DNA of 64,000 nucleotides from Larus michahellis (GCF_964199755.1 NC_133896.1:63467142-63531141), one strand, 5' to 3'; shown: positions 43,313 to 57,362, counted from the first letter of the stretch. Numbers and translations are program-made. The notes: a model not told the origin generated them from the sequence alone.

Positions 43313-45514
43313 AACAACGCGCATATAAAGTTTTTAAAGGCAACAATAACAAAGTCGCATCTTTTTTGGCTGGAACAAAGTATTGCAGGGGGGAGGAAAA
43401 AAAGGAAAAATATTTAAATGATGGAATCAGCTGAAAAGAGAAGAAATAATGGAGACATCTGGCTCACTGATGATAAAAGCTTTTGTAGTTTTTCTTCCAT
43501 CATTCCTTGCAGAATTCATCTGAAAGGACATCCACCAAGGTTTTCAAATGGGGTCAAAGCAGCTGTCCATCTCAAACTCTGTTTCACCAAGTGTAAAAAA
43601 AAAAAGAGCGAATAAAAATGTTCCAGCAGTAAAATTTTCAGGAAGACATCAATCTCTTAAACAGAAAATCCAAGGAGATTGGCGAGGTCTGTTTGAGCTC
43701 ATATTTCTGTTTCTGCATGCTGAATTCTTGTCAAGATGCTGTCTTGGATCAGGACCTCTTGGGTTTGTGAGCTGTTGGCTCCCCTGAGTTTTGGCAGGCT
43801 TTGATATTGTATATCCCTGTTGATCTCTATAGTGCATCCCAATGGAGGTTTCTCTCTGTTTTCCTAGTTTAAGTACCTTCTTGTCTTTGCGTATCCCGAC
43901 CAACGCTGATCACAGGATACATCATTAGGTCTTTGGGAGAACTCTAGATATCCACTTCTGACTGCCTCTATTTGCAAGTCAGCAGGTTTTCCAAGATTTG
44001 GCTGGACTCCCAGGTACCCAGTCATGTTGGTAGCACTCTTTGTAGACCTAAACATCACTGATCAGCCTTTTCCCCTTCTACAGTCTTTTGGAGGCAGATC
44101 CGTGTAAACAGATAATTCTTTGGTTTTAGTTTGAAGTTCTTTGCTCCAGTTCTGGTGGGTGACATGAAGCTGCCGTTTATGATGCCCCAGAATACACTCA
44201 GTGACCTTGCACAGCACTAGTAACTAGCATTGCTCTTTGCTTCAGAATTTGCCTGCCTAGAGAAACATAATTAATCCTGCATGCACTTCCCAGTCTCCGT
44301 TTCTTCAGCCTGTGGGAGCATTCTTCTGTCTGTCTGGCAGGTTTTGGGGAGTATTCAGGATCTTTATTCTTGCAGTTTGAGCTTGTCTTTTGAGCTGCAA
44401 ACGTTTTTTTCTCTCTGACCTTGCCAGTACCCAGGCTGAACAAGCCCTGCTCCTATACGTGCTCTCTGGGCATCTGTTCCCTTTTTCGTGTGAAAAATTC
44501 CTGCTTCAGATTTTATGGCTGTGAGTCCCAGGTTTCCTTTTTTCCATTTTTGTCTTCAGGAAGTTTTGTTCCTTAGTCCATTTCTCTGGAAACAATCAAG
44601 AGAATTAGCTTCTTGCAGGCCAGTCTCTTTAACATACCTGTTGGACAATCAGAGTAAGGCATTAAGGCTTAGTACTCTCCATTGTTTCTTGGGTGGTGGG
44701 TACTTATTGAGGCCTTTACAGCAAAGGTGAATAAATGTATGTCTTTCATGGCACAGCAGTTCTCACTGGAACAATTTCAGAGTTAGGAGCCATAATGACT
44801 ATGTTGCAGGTGATTGAATACTCCAAATAATTGTTGAAAGCATATCAAACTCCTCATTTTGCCCTGCTGTGGTGGGTAGTCTGCACAAACTACTTTCTGG
44901 AGGCATTAAGACCTTTTGGTGTCTGTTGCTTGCCCTCAGTGGTGGAGGCTCAGTCCTGCTCTGTGAATGGCCTTGTTGTATTCCGTGCTAACATGGTATT
45001 TAAAGCAGGGATACGTTTGTTGCCATGGTCTTAGAGATGTCCTGCTGAGCTATTGTTACACTGGGATTCCTGGAAGTGCTGGAGATGCCTTGGAGTGCTC
45101 TTCCTCCATCAGTTGAGCAGACAAGCAGCTAACTACTACCGAACTTTGAAATGCAACTGTGTCCAACCTGGCTGGAGTGGCCCCAGTCTGCCCCAGTAAT
45201 GGGTCAGTTCTGCTCTGAACGGGATTCCTGAAAATGGCAGCAAGGGGCTGCGCCTGCAGAACCTAGCTTTCCACAAGGTCTTCACAATCGGAGCTGCTGC
45301 TGACGGCATGTGGGTCACTGGCAGATGGTCAGCTGCTGTGTGGGGTCTCCAACCATAAATCCTCTTGAATACAGGACTGCAGAGATCACTCTGGCCCTAA
45401 GTCAGATATGTGGGGAGGAAAGCTACTCACTGTCTGGGCTGGACACTCTAAACAGGCATTTCCCTCTAACACGTTGTACCTACAGAGTTTGCATCCATTC
45501 ACTGCACCGTAAGC

Positions 45515-45580
45515 ATCTACACTGTTGCTGTAAAGCCCTTTGAGATGCCCAGCTTCTGAAAGGTGCTCTAGAAGAGAGAC
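45515..45580 (+). mobile_element. Ancient SINE 3' tail (MIR/amniote CORE-SINE type)
   Basis: GTAAAGCCCTTTGAGATGCC, then TTCTGAAAGGTGCTCTAGAAG, matches the L2-derived 3' tail of amniote MIR elements ('gtaaagcgctttgagat...gaaaggcgctatagaa'). The body upstream is too diverged to follow. Confidence 0.55.
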
Positions 45581-48500
45581 ATCAAGCTGTAGGTTTCTGT
45601 AAAGGCTTCATTTTGTGTATCAGATTTAGTGGTATAATATATTGGATTGCAATTTTCAATAAAAAATAACAATGGCATGTGAAACTAACTGCTGTTGTGA
45701 TTTCAACTCAGTGTTGACAGAAGAAGAATAGTCCTTAGAGAGCTGGGGCCATCTCTTAGAAAATGAGCACTGGTAGCAATTCTGCCAAAATGTATAGATT
45801 TTCTTTCCTCCTCTTTCCTTTATTCTTTGTTAAGACTAACAAACCGATGGCAATTGCATAGAAACTAGGTCTTCTTGCTTAGGCATTCATCTCTTCCTGC
45901 TGTGTGTTTCCCACCTGGAGCTCTAATCCTCTCTTTTTGATCTAATCAATTCCTCGACAACCAATTGTGATATCACAGTGCTAATGTTTCAGGTGGGGAC
46001 TGCATGAGTGAACAAACTCTGAGGAACCAAATGCTTTCTTTTCATGCAAATATTGTTGGTGACAATAAATGAGGACAGATAAATGCAAAACCGTTGAAAA
46101 TAGCAGCATACTTGTGTCTAAATAGAGAGTTTATCATCCTAGATGTCAGCTGCTTTTACAGAGACACACAATGTTTATGTATATATTTTTTTTCTTTTTT
46201 TGATTTTAAATGAATCTACTCTGCTAGGACTTCACAGCCAAATGAAATACATGAAGATCGAGGTCTTCTGAGTCATGTTCCAAAATGAATTGCTTTTAGA
46301 GAATATAGTTTTTCTAAGCAGGTGCTATTTTTGGTTTTTGCTTACTGGTTTTCTTTACAGTCCCTTCTATGATCATTTCCTATGATCTATGAATTCTGAT
46401 TTCTAACTAATCCTTGTTCTTCTTTTGTAACTAAAAGAAGAAACAAATTGAATTGGCAGCTGGGAGCCAATTACAGATGAGATAGATTCATTACCAAAGA
46501 CCATGTTAGTGGTCTACAGAGACTGTGGCTCTTTCAGTAGATCAGTTAACAAATATCTACTGATAGAACCCATGTCCAGAAATCTCTCTGGGAATGAAGA
46601 ATGGGTTCTGAAATCTGTCAGAAGTTTAGGGAAGGTTGTGCAGCGTGACTTGCCACGCCGAGCAAACTAACAGTACTGCAGATGCACCTTCATCTTAGAC
46701 TGCCCATATGAAATAATATTGATGCACTACAGCAAAATCAGAATTATTCAAGCTTTAATGTATTGAAGATGAAAGTGTTAGATGTAGCTTTAAGAATAAA
46801 AGTGACTTTTTACAAAATATGCTTATTAGTGGCAGCCAGAAGTCTGAGCTTTTGCTCTGAGTCAGTACTCTTTGGCCCTAACATCTCATCTCTGCCATCC
46901 TGGATTCTTCTTGCTATTTCTATAAAAGTTGCAAGATCTATGAATTTTAATGAGAAGTAATATCTGTGTTTTCAGATGAGCCCAATGATGGCAATGTCGG
47001 AGAGCCATCTTCCTTCTGTAGCTGGCTTTAGGCAGCAAGTAACCTTGCTGTACAACTCCTGCATTCAGAGCAATGTCACCTTCGTCACTGCAGCAAGTCA
47101 TGGCTTTTTCCTGCAGCAGGATTTAGGGTAAGAGGCTGGGCATGATGCATCCATAAGGTGAACCGGGGGAAATATGGGGGCTATATGAAACAATAGCCCT
47201 CTTAGCAAGGCATTTGGAGAAATGGGAGAGAGTTCATGTGAAATCAAGTCCAACTCAGAGGAGAAGGAGCTGTAGAATATGAAGATGTTGACTACCAAGT
47301 TGGCAAGACAATAAGCAGGAGGCATAACAGCGTGCCTGCTGTGATCACAGGGAGCACCACAGTGAAGCTGAATCTCAGGTTGTGAAAGCAAGGTCTAAGA
47401 TGTGTTTTTTGTTGCAGGGAGATGAATGTGAAATAGCCCTGAGGGCTAAAGGTTGCCTTTGTGCTTTGGCTGAGTAGTCTCCTAGCCCAGCAGAACTCCC
47501 TGTAACAACAGAGACTTACACGTGTGCAATGTAGACCTTTTCTTTTTCTTAAGTATTTTCTTGATGCTCCTCTGACATTGCAAGAACTTCACTGTTTACT
47601 CAGAACTCAACAGAGACAGGGACAAGGCTGGCTTTCCTCAGTCACTTTAGCACTCAGTTGTGAGTGTGGTACACTTTTAGATCCTACCACCTGGTTGAAG
47701 AAGCTAAAATTTGTGGCAAGACCTTTAAAGATGGAGTGATAGGTTCCAAGTTATTCCGCAGTTTACCAGAGTGCCCCTGAACACTCAAGTCTGTGTTCAG
47801 GTGGTGCATGGACAATCTCTTCATTTGACTAAGTTTGCCTATCAGCCCTTGTTTTCAGTAGTTTATAGCTTTGCTAAACTTTAACTGCTTGGGCTGACAT
47901 TTTTCAAGCATGATGTCTGCACTGGGCACTTTGGGGGAAAGTTTAATTATAATTTGCTTTAAAAAAGTTCATCCTTATTTTGTGTGAGCTTAAAAATATT
48001 CTTGGAGATGTTATGATGAGAAACAGTGGTTATCATACATAGTTAACTGTGTCCACAGTGTAGCCTTAGGTTGTTAGTAGTGATGTGGGTTTGACAGCTG
48101 ACAGCTAGATAATAAAGAGTAAGTTTTCACTGGAGGAAGCAATTTTAGTGGAAAGCCCCCAGTCATTTTTTTGGTTTTGTCTTTGGAAAAACAACATTAT
48201 AGTGTCGTTCTTTTTAGTTGGGTACTGTCTTTTACCTGTCTCTGTATGAGGCGATTTAGTGTTGGCTGTTCCCTCAGCTTTATTGAAAAAGATGATATAG
48301 GACTGCTCACCTACATGGCTTCCTGCATTCTGCCCAACAATTCATTTTGCTTCCTCCCAGAACAAATCTACTCTTTTGATGCTACACTCCATTCAGCTCC
48401 TGACCCCCTGATTAATTCTGTCTCATCTCATGCATGCTTCTCTGGTTCATCACAACTTCAGGTCACTAGATTAAGACTCTAAGAAAACACCAGAGTAAAA

Positions 48501-49490
48501 ATTGCCCATGAATTGCCATTGGTGTCGTGTGTTCATGAAGTAAGATACATGATCAGACCCTACTTTCTACACAAACTCTGTTTCTATTCATGGTAGATGA
48601 TGGATGAACTGGGACTCTGCAGTCCTGAGATGGTGGCTGTTTGGTAAAGAGTTTGGAGGTTGTGTAGTAGACTAGTAGAGGAATACAGGTAGGAAAAATC
48701 ATGGTCACAGGGTTAAGGCAATTGAATTGAAATTGAAAATTGGATTTTATTTCACCCTTTGTGACAGTTGCTATTATGAAGCTGGGTGACTCAAATAAAT
48801 GACATTCTTCCCAACTGCTGTCCATGTGGTTCCCATTTTCTGTGTATCCAGTTCCAGTCACCCATGCACTAATTCATAGAAATACTGCCCACTGTGTCTA
48901 GAGCTAAGGTGACTGCGAGCTGTTCTCTGAGGAAGGAAAGTGCTAAGCACACTGAAAGTTTTGGTTCTAAGCTTCTTTAATTGAGCACCCAAAATACACT
49001 GACATGTTTGAAAATATTGGCTTTTATCTGTGTTCCTCAGCAGGGAGCTCTGAAGATAAATTCATTGATGTTTGTAAAAAAAATCTCCTCAAACACTACA
49101 ATGAGAACACCACTATAGAAAAGCCCATGAGGAAATTAATCATTCTGTATTCAATGCAAGATCTGGATGCTCTGCAGTAAATAGTACATGCACCACACAT
49201 TGGATGATAAGGATAGGAGAAAATTTGAATAGCGTTCATTAAGTGGGCAGCATCCATCCTTTGCACTGAAAAAGGCAGGAGACCCATGGAAACAAAAGTC
49301 ATGTAATTAAAGATTGTATCATAATGTGTTTGCATAAGGGGAGAATTAATGTTGCATGCGTTGTTTTAAATCTGGCATTCACTAACTTGCTTGATTTTGC
49401 AATCCAAATGTGGTTTTTTTAGAGAGAGCAAAACAAATCCCTTTGGGGAGTTGGCAGGGGGGAGGGCAGAAGTCGTCCAGGTAGGTGCTG

Positions 49491-49552
49491 GTGTGTGCAG
49501 CTAGATACTAGTGTGTGCCCAGCTAAACACTAGTGCATCCATAGCTGTCTGC
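49491..49552 (+). repeat. Imperfect tandem repeat, about 20-22 bp, three copies
   Basis: Units begin GTGTGTGCAGCTAGATACTA, GTGTGTGCCCAGCTAAACAC and GTGCATCCATAGCTGTCT. They share GTG(TG)TGC..AGCTA(G/A)A(T/C)ACTA with small indels. Confidence 0.65.
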
Positions 49553-50259
49553 CTAATCTCTGTGTGCGTGACTGTGCGTATGGCGAGCTTCTGTTTATGC
49601 AGCTGGCTGGTGTTTCCCTCTGAAAATGCCTTTCTCTGTTAAAAAAAAATACTAGAAGAAACATTAAAACTGGTATAGATGCCTGGGTTTTAGATGACAA
49701 ACTTTTATGTGGCGTTTTATATTCCAGATCTTCCTTTATAGAGCCTCTGCTTGGTTCTGACTCACCTGAACACCCCAAAATCTGTTTGACTGATGGGTCA
49801 AGTGTTTTGGGAGTTACCATAAGATGCTTCTATGGGATAGGCAGCATCTTTTACGTCTGTGTTAGTGGAAGGGCTGGCATGCTCAGGATTCACCCACAGC
49901 AGTATCCAAGGTGCACTGGAACGATAAAAAAATATTAGTAGATATTATTTGTTGTATCTGTGTTTGATTTGATTACTGTCTTGTATTTGAAATCCTGTAA
50001 TTAGAGCAGCGAACTGCCTCCAGGGCCAGTGCTACCCCAAGTAATACAGCACTAGTATGAGTTCCTTTGGCTTCAGTAGGTGGTTCTTTACAATGGATGA
50101 AGGCTGGAGTCCATGTAAATTAAGCATCACCTCTTGGGAAATGAAGATCACAAAGAGAGAAGGGGAATAGTGGGGATCATCTCTCCCTGTTGAATAAACG
50201 GAGTTACCGGCACAGATCCTGATAAGGGGGAAGCGCGTTGACTTGCTCAATCCCCTCCC

Positions 50260-50274
50260 CCACTAGATGGCACT
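50260..50274 (+). promoter_or_regulatory. Consensus CTCF motif, plus orientation
   Basis: CCACTAGATGGCACT matches every position of the degenerate CTCF consensus CCASYAGRKGGCRSY. It lies about 4.8 kb upstream of the TMEM178B start codon and points towards that gene. No binding data are available. Confidence 0.65.
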
Positions 50275-50897
50275 GAACTCTTTTTCTTTAAAAGAAAAAA
50301 AAAAGAGGAGGAAGAAGAAAAATATGGTGGAGGTCATTTTGATGTAAAAAAAAAAAAAACAACGAAGAAAGCAAATTGCAATTGGTTGTCCATTAACTCT
50401 GTCCTTCCCCCCTTCTAACCCAGCACCTCGCCTGTGTGTACCTTGGTACAGGCGCTCTCCTTCCTTTGGTGTCTGAAGCTGTTTTGGAAGGCGGTGGGTG
50501 ATGGTAGCTGGAGGATGCTAAGGAAGGCGGAAACAATCCTGGGAGGACAGGGAGAGGAGACTGTCCCTCTCTGTAAGACAACATCCGTGGTGAGGTCTAG
50601 CGGGCAACGCACGCCTTGTCACAAGGAATTTGTTCTGAACAGACTTGCCGGGCTCTGCTTCCCTGTCCCATGCCTTCAGACATTTTTCCTGTTCACCCAT
50701 GTGCTTTAGCTTTCCCTCTGTATCACTGAAATCGTAACCTGCAGAAAAGAAAGCCTCATCTTTCAGTCCTTTAGAAAAACTGCATTTTCCCTTTCCGATT
50801 CATTCAAGACCCATGAGTTACTTGCCTTTTTGCCAAGATGCCCTTAATTCACTGTAGAGAGCGGTTTCCACGTAACATGCCCAAGTGTGCGTGGAGG

Positions 50898-50924
50898 TTT
50901 TGTTTTGTTTTGTTTTGTTTTTTT
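50898..50924 (+). repeat. (TTTTG)n simple repeat
   Basis: Four TTTTG units followed by a T-run. It is an ordinary microsatellite. Confidence 0.85.
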
Positions 50925-53900
50925 AAATGCCTTTCTCCCAGCTTACATTCATCTGAAGATCAACAAGAATTGTTTTTTTTCCCCCTGTGGCGAGGTGGGG
51001 GTGGGGTGGGAGGAAGAGAATTTAATAATGATCTGTTTGCGCTGAGAAGGGGCTGTCTGTAATAATCCCAGGAAGAGACGGAGGAAAGGTTCCTAACGCC
51101 TGCAGCAAGCAATATTCTGCCCCTCCTGAAAAGAAGGGGACAATGATGGTGAGGGAGAGAAATCTTTAATTCTAAGAGTTAAAGTGGAGCTCATTTGAAA
51201 TACAACACTCTCTCCTACATTTATATATTTAAGATGACTTGGAGGAGGATATAGATTGCTATCTGATAAAGCTACAAATGTGAGCAAAAAAATAAAAATG
51301 CATAGAAACTGCCACTGAAATGCCATTTCAGAGAAAAAGTGAAAACCTGGAACTGCATGCCAATTTTTGGCTTTGAAACCCATGTTTAAGAATGAGAAGA
51401 GGGCATAAGTCTGGCTTCTGCAGGTACAAAAGTCCCTCTGCCCCAAACTCTCTTGCTGCCTTGGAGTGTGATGGAAAAGCCTGTCACCTGGACCTACCTG
51501 GGTCCACACAAATCTTGTCTCTTTGGACTGTAATCGTAATGTTTAACTAGAAAAGAAATGTAGGTATGATTACACTGTATGATTTTCCTATCCCCTAATG
51601 TATCTTTGGCTAATATCATGAGAAAAATAGCTCTAGTAGCTGGATCCTCCATTTTGCTGTTACCTCCAGTCTTTCAGTTCAGTCTGAATAGAGAATAAAT
51701 ATAGCAGACTGTTGTGCTTAAATCAAAAATCCAACAATCCTATCAGCCAAAAAAGACATTTGTTAACATGAGGCTTGTTCCCTGTTCTCATCCTTCAGCT
51801 TGGGACTTGACGCTAAAAATTGATGAAGAAATCCAGGTGCAGTCTCATCTCTGTGTGGGTGCAATGCAAGAAACCTGTTTGCCATCTTCTTATAGGAGCC
51901 AGCAGCTTTTTGACCACAGACCTCTAAATTTTATCTCTGAACAGACAAGTATGGCTGCTCCAAGCCCACTATAAAATTTAATTCTTTTTATGTACTGACA
52001 TGTAGTTGCTTGAAAAATCAAGTCATAGAAGTGGATCCACCTGTGCTTAACTGTTTTTAAAAAGCCTTAGATGCTTAAATATTTGCCTTTATTATGAACA
52101 ACAGAGGGAAGTTACTGCTAAAAAAAATTTAAAAATTAAACCAGTGCCTTGTTTCAATTGAACAATTAACTCTGGAGCTTTTAAGGTACAGTTAATATTC
52201 ATAACATAACATTGAAATTTTGCAATGGAGGTATTTCAGAGGATGTGGATGATCACAGTGCCTGTGGTTTGGATGATCAACTTTCCTTTGCAAGTTTTGT
52301 AATCATGCAAGGGGGTTAGACAATACAGTACATTTCAAACCAAAAATGGTTTAATGGGAGAGATGACCTTCCATAGCTGAAATCCCATCTGACTTGGGCC
52401 CTGTTTTTGCCAGGTAAAATGGAAGGAGACATCTTGCCTTTATTGATGATACAATCCTGGTAGGATCCAGCTGTGTTTTTTTCTGATGCAGCTTTATTCC
52501 ACAAGAAAATCCAGGTATGTGTTTCTGATACCTGAAGAGCTATGTGGTCCCCGCTCTGCTCTCCCCACTGGAACAAGTACAATTTGTGTGGCTAGGGTTA
52601 AAAGCTAGCAAAATCACAGTACTCCCCTCCTGGGGCCAAGGGCTGTCACCAGCCCAGGGGTTCCATAAACGCTGTGCTTATTTTCTGTTCAGATGACATG
52701 GCTTGGGCTTCAAGGGCCAAAAGCTGATAGGATCCAGCGTGGATGTAGATTTTTGTGGTGACTTGGCCATGGAGAGACACTGGGCTGTGGACTTTTTGGT
52801 GCAGTAGGAGTGACTGCGTTGTTTGCTATTCATGCTGTGGAGTCATTGGTGTGTAGGAGCCAAATATTGGATGGGGCTAACTAGGTTCCTCTGCCAGCTC
52901 CAGGATGCTGTGACGGGGTGTGCCAGGATCCCAGATGCTTTTTGATGCAAGATCCCTTTCTTTTTGATGCAAGGGAAATGGCTGTGCTTATTTCCTTTTT
53001 AAATAGTGCAGTTCAGAGTCTGGAGGCCTCAGTTTTCTGAACCGCACAGGTCTTGAATCCAGGGTTTTTTCCAAGCTCATGCTCTGTGTTACATAGGAGG
53101 TTGGGATTTTTTTGGTGCAGTAAGAAACAGCTCTGCTTGTCTTGGATTTGGTTGACACAATGTAAGGGCTTGTGACCAAGATTGAGGAGGATCCAGTTAA
53201 ATCCAGGTTTTACATTTTCCCCTCTTAAGAAAGTAAGGCTTCGACATTTCCTGCCTGGGAAGTGGTGCAGTTTATCTTTAAGGAGGCTAGAGAAATAAGA
53301 AATGAGTCTCACGTTGCATGGGTGACATCACTGGCTTTTGGCTCAGCGCTCTGTATTCTCTGTCTGTAGGCTTTAGCCAAGGCTGCAGGGCTCGGTGTTT
53401 GAACAAGGAAAGATTCCCAGGTGTACAGAAGATTGGATTTGCTCTTATTTGGGTTAAAAACGGTGAAATGAGATTTCTAAAGCTTGGGGACTCCAGCTCG
53501 CCTTCTGTTGCACTTGATCTCTACAAAATGGGTGAGTTATTCCCATTAGAGAGAAAGGGAGTGGAAATTTAAGGAGAAAGAAAAATATGTCTGAATATAT
53601 AACTGCTGATGCTGGGGATACGATTCGTATGAAGCTGCTGAGCTAAAAATCTCAGCTCCGACGTGGAGATCGGCCCATATGGCAGAGAAATGGTGCAGAC
53701 CGAAAGCTGTTGACAACTGTTAGGGGCTGCTTTCCTCTCCCCGCGTAAGGTGTGTGTAACCTCCCCCCCACCCCCATCCTCATCCCCACCCCCCGGTTTG
53801 TTTTGGTTTGATTTCCCCCGACCTCCCTCCCCTCCCCATTCCTTAGCATCCTTTCAGCCAGCCGTAGCCCTGCCTGCCCGCCTTCATCTTGCAGATGGCT

Positions 53901-53934
53901 AACGTGCCGCCGTGTTAGGCAAACTGTGCACAAC

Positions 53935-54240
53935 ACATCCCAGCGCCGGGGACGAAGGAAGCCTTTTTTCATATACCAGCGGAAAGGGGGTGGTGGTGGT
54001 GGTGGAAAAAAACCCCACGATGCCGGGGCCGAGGACTGCTTCCAGTGCTGCCTAGCGGGAGGCGGGCGGTCGCGGCAGGTCCCCCCGCCGCCTCTCCCGG
54101 CCCGGGAGCGGGGAGGGTCGGCGCCGCGCTCGCCGGGAGGGAGGAGAACCGAAGCGCTGCCGGGGCGCTCCGGGGAAGGGGCCGTGGCGTTAACGCTGCC
54201 TGGATGACAGCGCAGACGACAAAAGCAGGCGAGTGAATGG
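53935..54240 (+). promoter_or_regulatory. TMEM178B: CpG island and probable promoter of TMEM178B
   Basis: A GC- and CpG-rich stretch about 0.8-1.1 kb upstream of the TMEM178B start codon, flanked by C-rich and AT-rich DNA. It includes a (GGT)n run (53989-54005). The transcription start is not visible. The interval to 55,062 reads as a long 5' UTR, or as 5' UTR plus a small intron, with about a dozen upstream ATGs. Open frames in it on both strands look like shadows, not proteins. Confidence 0.6.
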
Positions 54241-55032
54241 CAAGGCTGGCAGAGAGAAGCCGAGGTGTTTCCGAAGCCAAGATGTCAGTGACTGTCAGCG
54301 AAGTCTGCTAAGCGAGAGAGAGACCTGTGCATGCCTGCGGTTCCAGATCCAGCCGAGGAGGTTGTGTTTTAGCCACGACTTAAAACAGCAGCGGCAGCAG
54401 CAACAACAGATTGCTCCCCCCTCCTGCTCCCTCCCCTTCGACCCCGCTTTAAACCCAAGCAAACGACCGACCGTCCAGACGATGATGCTCTCGCTGAGCC
54501 GCTGACAAAAGAAAAGGCAAGTCACTCGTTCCTGCAACCCGGATACCCGGCTGCTTGCAAGCGGGAGATCTCTAGCTGTTGAACTTTTCTGTCCTGTGAT
54601 GATGCTGTGGTGAGCCTGCTGATCTGAAAGCCATCTCTTCTGGGTTTCCGAGCTGGCCAGATTGAAAGAGATTAATGGACTGATCAAACAGCTGTAGCTT
54701 TCAGCTTCAGGGGGGATATAACCCATCAGCCCTTGTCGCTCGGTGCTCGTGGTGGAGGGGAGCAGGACATCTTTAGTAGGTGGGTTGCTGGCTTCGAGGT
54801 GGAAGGCTGTGTTTCTCCTCGCCAGGTCTCTTCCACAGAGGAGCAGAGGCAGATGAGACTCCAGGACTGCCTCCAGGGCAGAACTTTGTAGCGCTCTCAG
54901 CATCCCTCTGCAGCGTGGATGTGAGCCACGGGAGTTGGGATGTTTGAGGCAGTCTCTGCCAAGTGACACCTAGCAGCTGCTCCGGAGGTTTTTTGCGTGG
55001 TCTCACGCTCAAGGGCTTTGCCTGTTGTGAAG

Positions 55033-55053
55033 ATGTCCATGGTGTTTCTGTGA
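55033..55053 (+). CDS. Short upstream ORF before TMEM178B
   Basis: ATG-TCC-ATG-GTG-TTT-CTG-TGA encodes MSMVFL. Both ATGs are in frame with each other and the stop lies 9 nt before the TMEM178B ATG. If the main exon extends this far 5', ribosomes would have to scan past it or reinitiate. It is a candidate regulatory uORF, not a functional peptide gene. Confidence 0.4.
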   Translation: MSMVFL

Positions 55054-55059
55054 AGCTGA

Positions 55060-55485
<426 letters not shown>

Positions 55486-57321
55486 TGAGCTGAGCAGAGG
55501 CTGAGCAGAGCCATTTGGGCTCACAGATGGGAGCTGGCATCTCTAGCCAAGTACCTCTCCTTGCAATGGGTGAACTGGCCTGGCTGGGCATCGCTTCCTG
55601 AAGTGCTGCCAGGGCAGTTTCCCATGGGGTCTCGACTGAGGCGTGGGGTTTGGGAGCAAGAAAGGCAGTGGGGGTGAGAGCAGACACACCCCAGAATGTC
55701 TCTCATATCTCTGTCTCTCGAAGCTTAATATAGTCTGCCCATCACCATGGTATCAGATTAGTTTCCACATACAAATAAAAAGTATTAATAAAGCAGCTGC
55801 TGTTTTTTTTTTTTTAAATTTTGTTTGACCCTGATGACTCAAGCAAAGTACATACTATTTTATTGGAGGTTACATATGTCTGTATTTCGTCATTCCCCTA
55901 CCAAATACACCATCAGTCCTGAAATACACCATTTGCAGTGCTCACATGTAGGCTTTTTCTATCCTCAAATGGAGAGTAAACAAAGAGAAATGCTAAAGAG
56001 CAGGAGGAAGCCCAGCTTGCTGTTTACACTGAGCTATGTTTTGGAATATTTTCAATATCTACAAAACATTACATGAATTTATTAAGAGTGTTAGAAAGGC
56101 ATAATTTTCTCTTGGGGTGCAGATGCATCTGTTTGCCTGTAGCATTTTTGTGCTATGTATTTTCTTGTCTTTTGGTCCTTCTTCTTTATTTCCCCCCAAG
56201 GTACAAGGTTCAAGGTGATGGTCAGTTTGCCTTGAATTTTTCTTTGATCCAAAGTATAGGAAGGGGAGATATGCATACAACCCAGCCTAAACATCTGGTC
56301 TACCAAAGATGTATGTTTTTGCAGGATGGTGAGGGTTTCAGTAAAGGATGACAGCATCTTTGCTATCCACAGCATGGTTACTCCATACAACAAAATAACA
56401 TTTCCCTCCCATGGTTCTTCTGTTGCATTCAGATGATTCCCCAGTGGTTTATTTCCGTCACGGTGAAATCATTGTCTCTTACACCGTGCAATCTTTAAAA
56501 ATATTTGTTTTCTAAGTGTGTTCTCTGTCCCAAACTCCCTTGATAGCCTGCGTTAATTCCCTCTTCAGACATTGGAAACAGAATTATTGCTTAAAGCTAA
56601 TTATTCATGAGGGATATACTCTCACATGTGTTTGCCAATGTATACATTTTGTTCTGGATGTTTTCAAAGTGAGCAGGAGAGGTGAGTAGCACAGTATAGC
56701 CTTGCACTGAGACAGTAAAAACAGGTGGTGTAGCAGGGAACCTTGATCACTAGTTGGGATCCTGTCTGTGTTGTTAGTGACCCTTAATGCCTAGTTGCTG
56801 TTTAACGACCTATATGAAATTAATTGGTTGCTTCAGTTCCACTTTTAATGGACATGTCAACATGTCTAAAGCCTGTCAGCATCCCAGCACCCTGCTGCTG
56901 CCTTCAGTGCTGAAGGAGGGATTCCTCTTCATCTGGGTGAGGGCATGGATGTGCTGGGCTGGCTGGGGATGGCTGGATTGCTCTGCCACGTGTGCTTGCT
57001 GTGCTTGGGGCATAAACAAAGAAATTCAACCTTGACAGCGGACAAACATGTCACCAGAGCTCACCTTTGGCAAATGGAGTTTAAGTTATTAGAGAGCTTT
57101 TTCATGTTGAAATAAGTGAGACTCGTCCCTCTTTCACTGCCTGCCTTGTCCTGGGCTCAGGAACATCTGTTTCTTCTGCCAGAAACTGCTGAAATTGTCT
57201 GGCACTGGGTTATGTGTAAGGGCAGCTCTGCTGATTGTTAACCGTAGAGAAAATGTGGCAACTCAAGCTGAGGTGGTTAAATGCAGGAGAAGATAGTCTT
57301 TGAAAGATCCGGCTGTAATTT

Positions 57322-57362
57322 ATGTGTGACCGTGTGTGTGTATGAGTGTGTGAATGAGTGTG
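57322..57362 (+). repeat. Interrupted (TG)n microsatellite
   Basis: A TGTG-rich run with GA interruptions in TMEM178B intron 1. Confidence 0.75.

Larger units (their letters stand above)
38600..53900. other. Intergenic region between MRPS33 and TMEM178B
   Basis: Fifteen kilobases with no recognisable protein gene. Within it are a hairpin-forming segment (40438-40500), a MIR-type SINE (43065-43312), a SINE 3' tail (about 45515-45580), a short tandem repeat (49491-49552), a CTCF-type site (50260-50274) and a (TTTTG)n repeat (50898-50924). Open frames on both strands are up to about 138 codons and lack domain or splice support. Confidence 0.7.

Noticed and set aside
43649-44443. Three nearby minus-strand frames (81, 64 and 84 codons) that looked like a decayed gene
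   Set aside because: Residue content looked plausible, but I could match no protein or retroelement, and no splice sites join them convincingly.
51093-51509. 138-codon minus-strand frame with a hydrophobic stretch
   Set aside because: The hydrophobic run comes from T-rich DNA; no other support.
54295-54969. 224-codon minus-strand frame upstream of TMEM178B
   Set aside because: Antisense to the probable 5' UTR; the cysteine run comes from a CAG/CAA-rich stretch; no recognisable domain.
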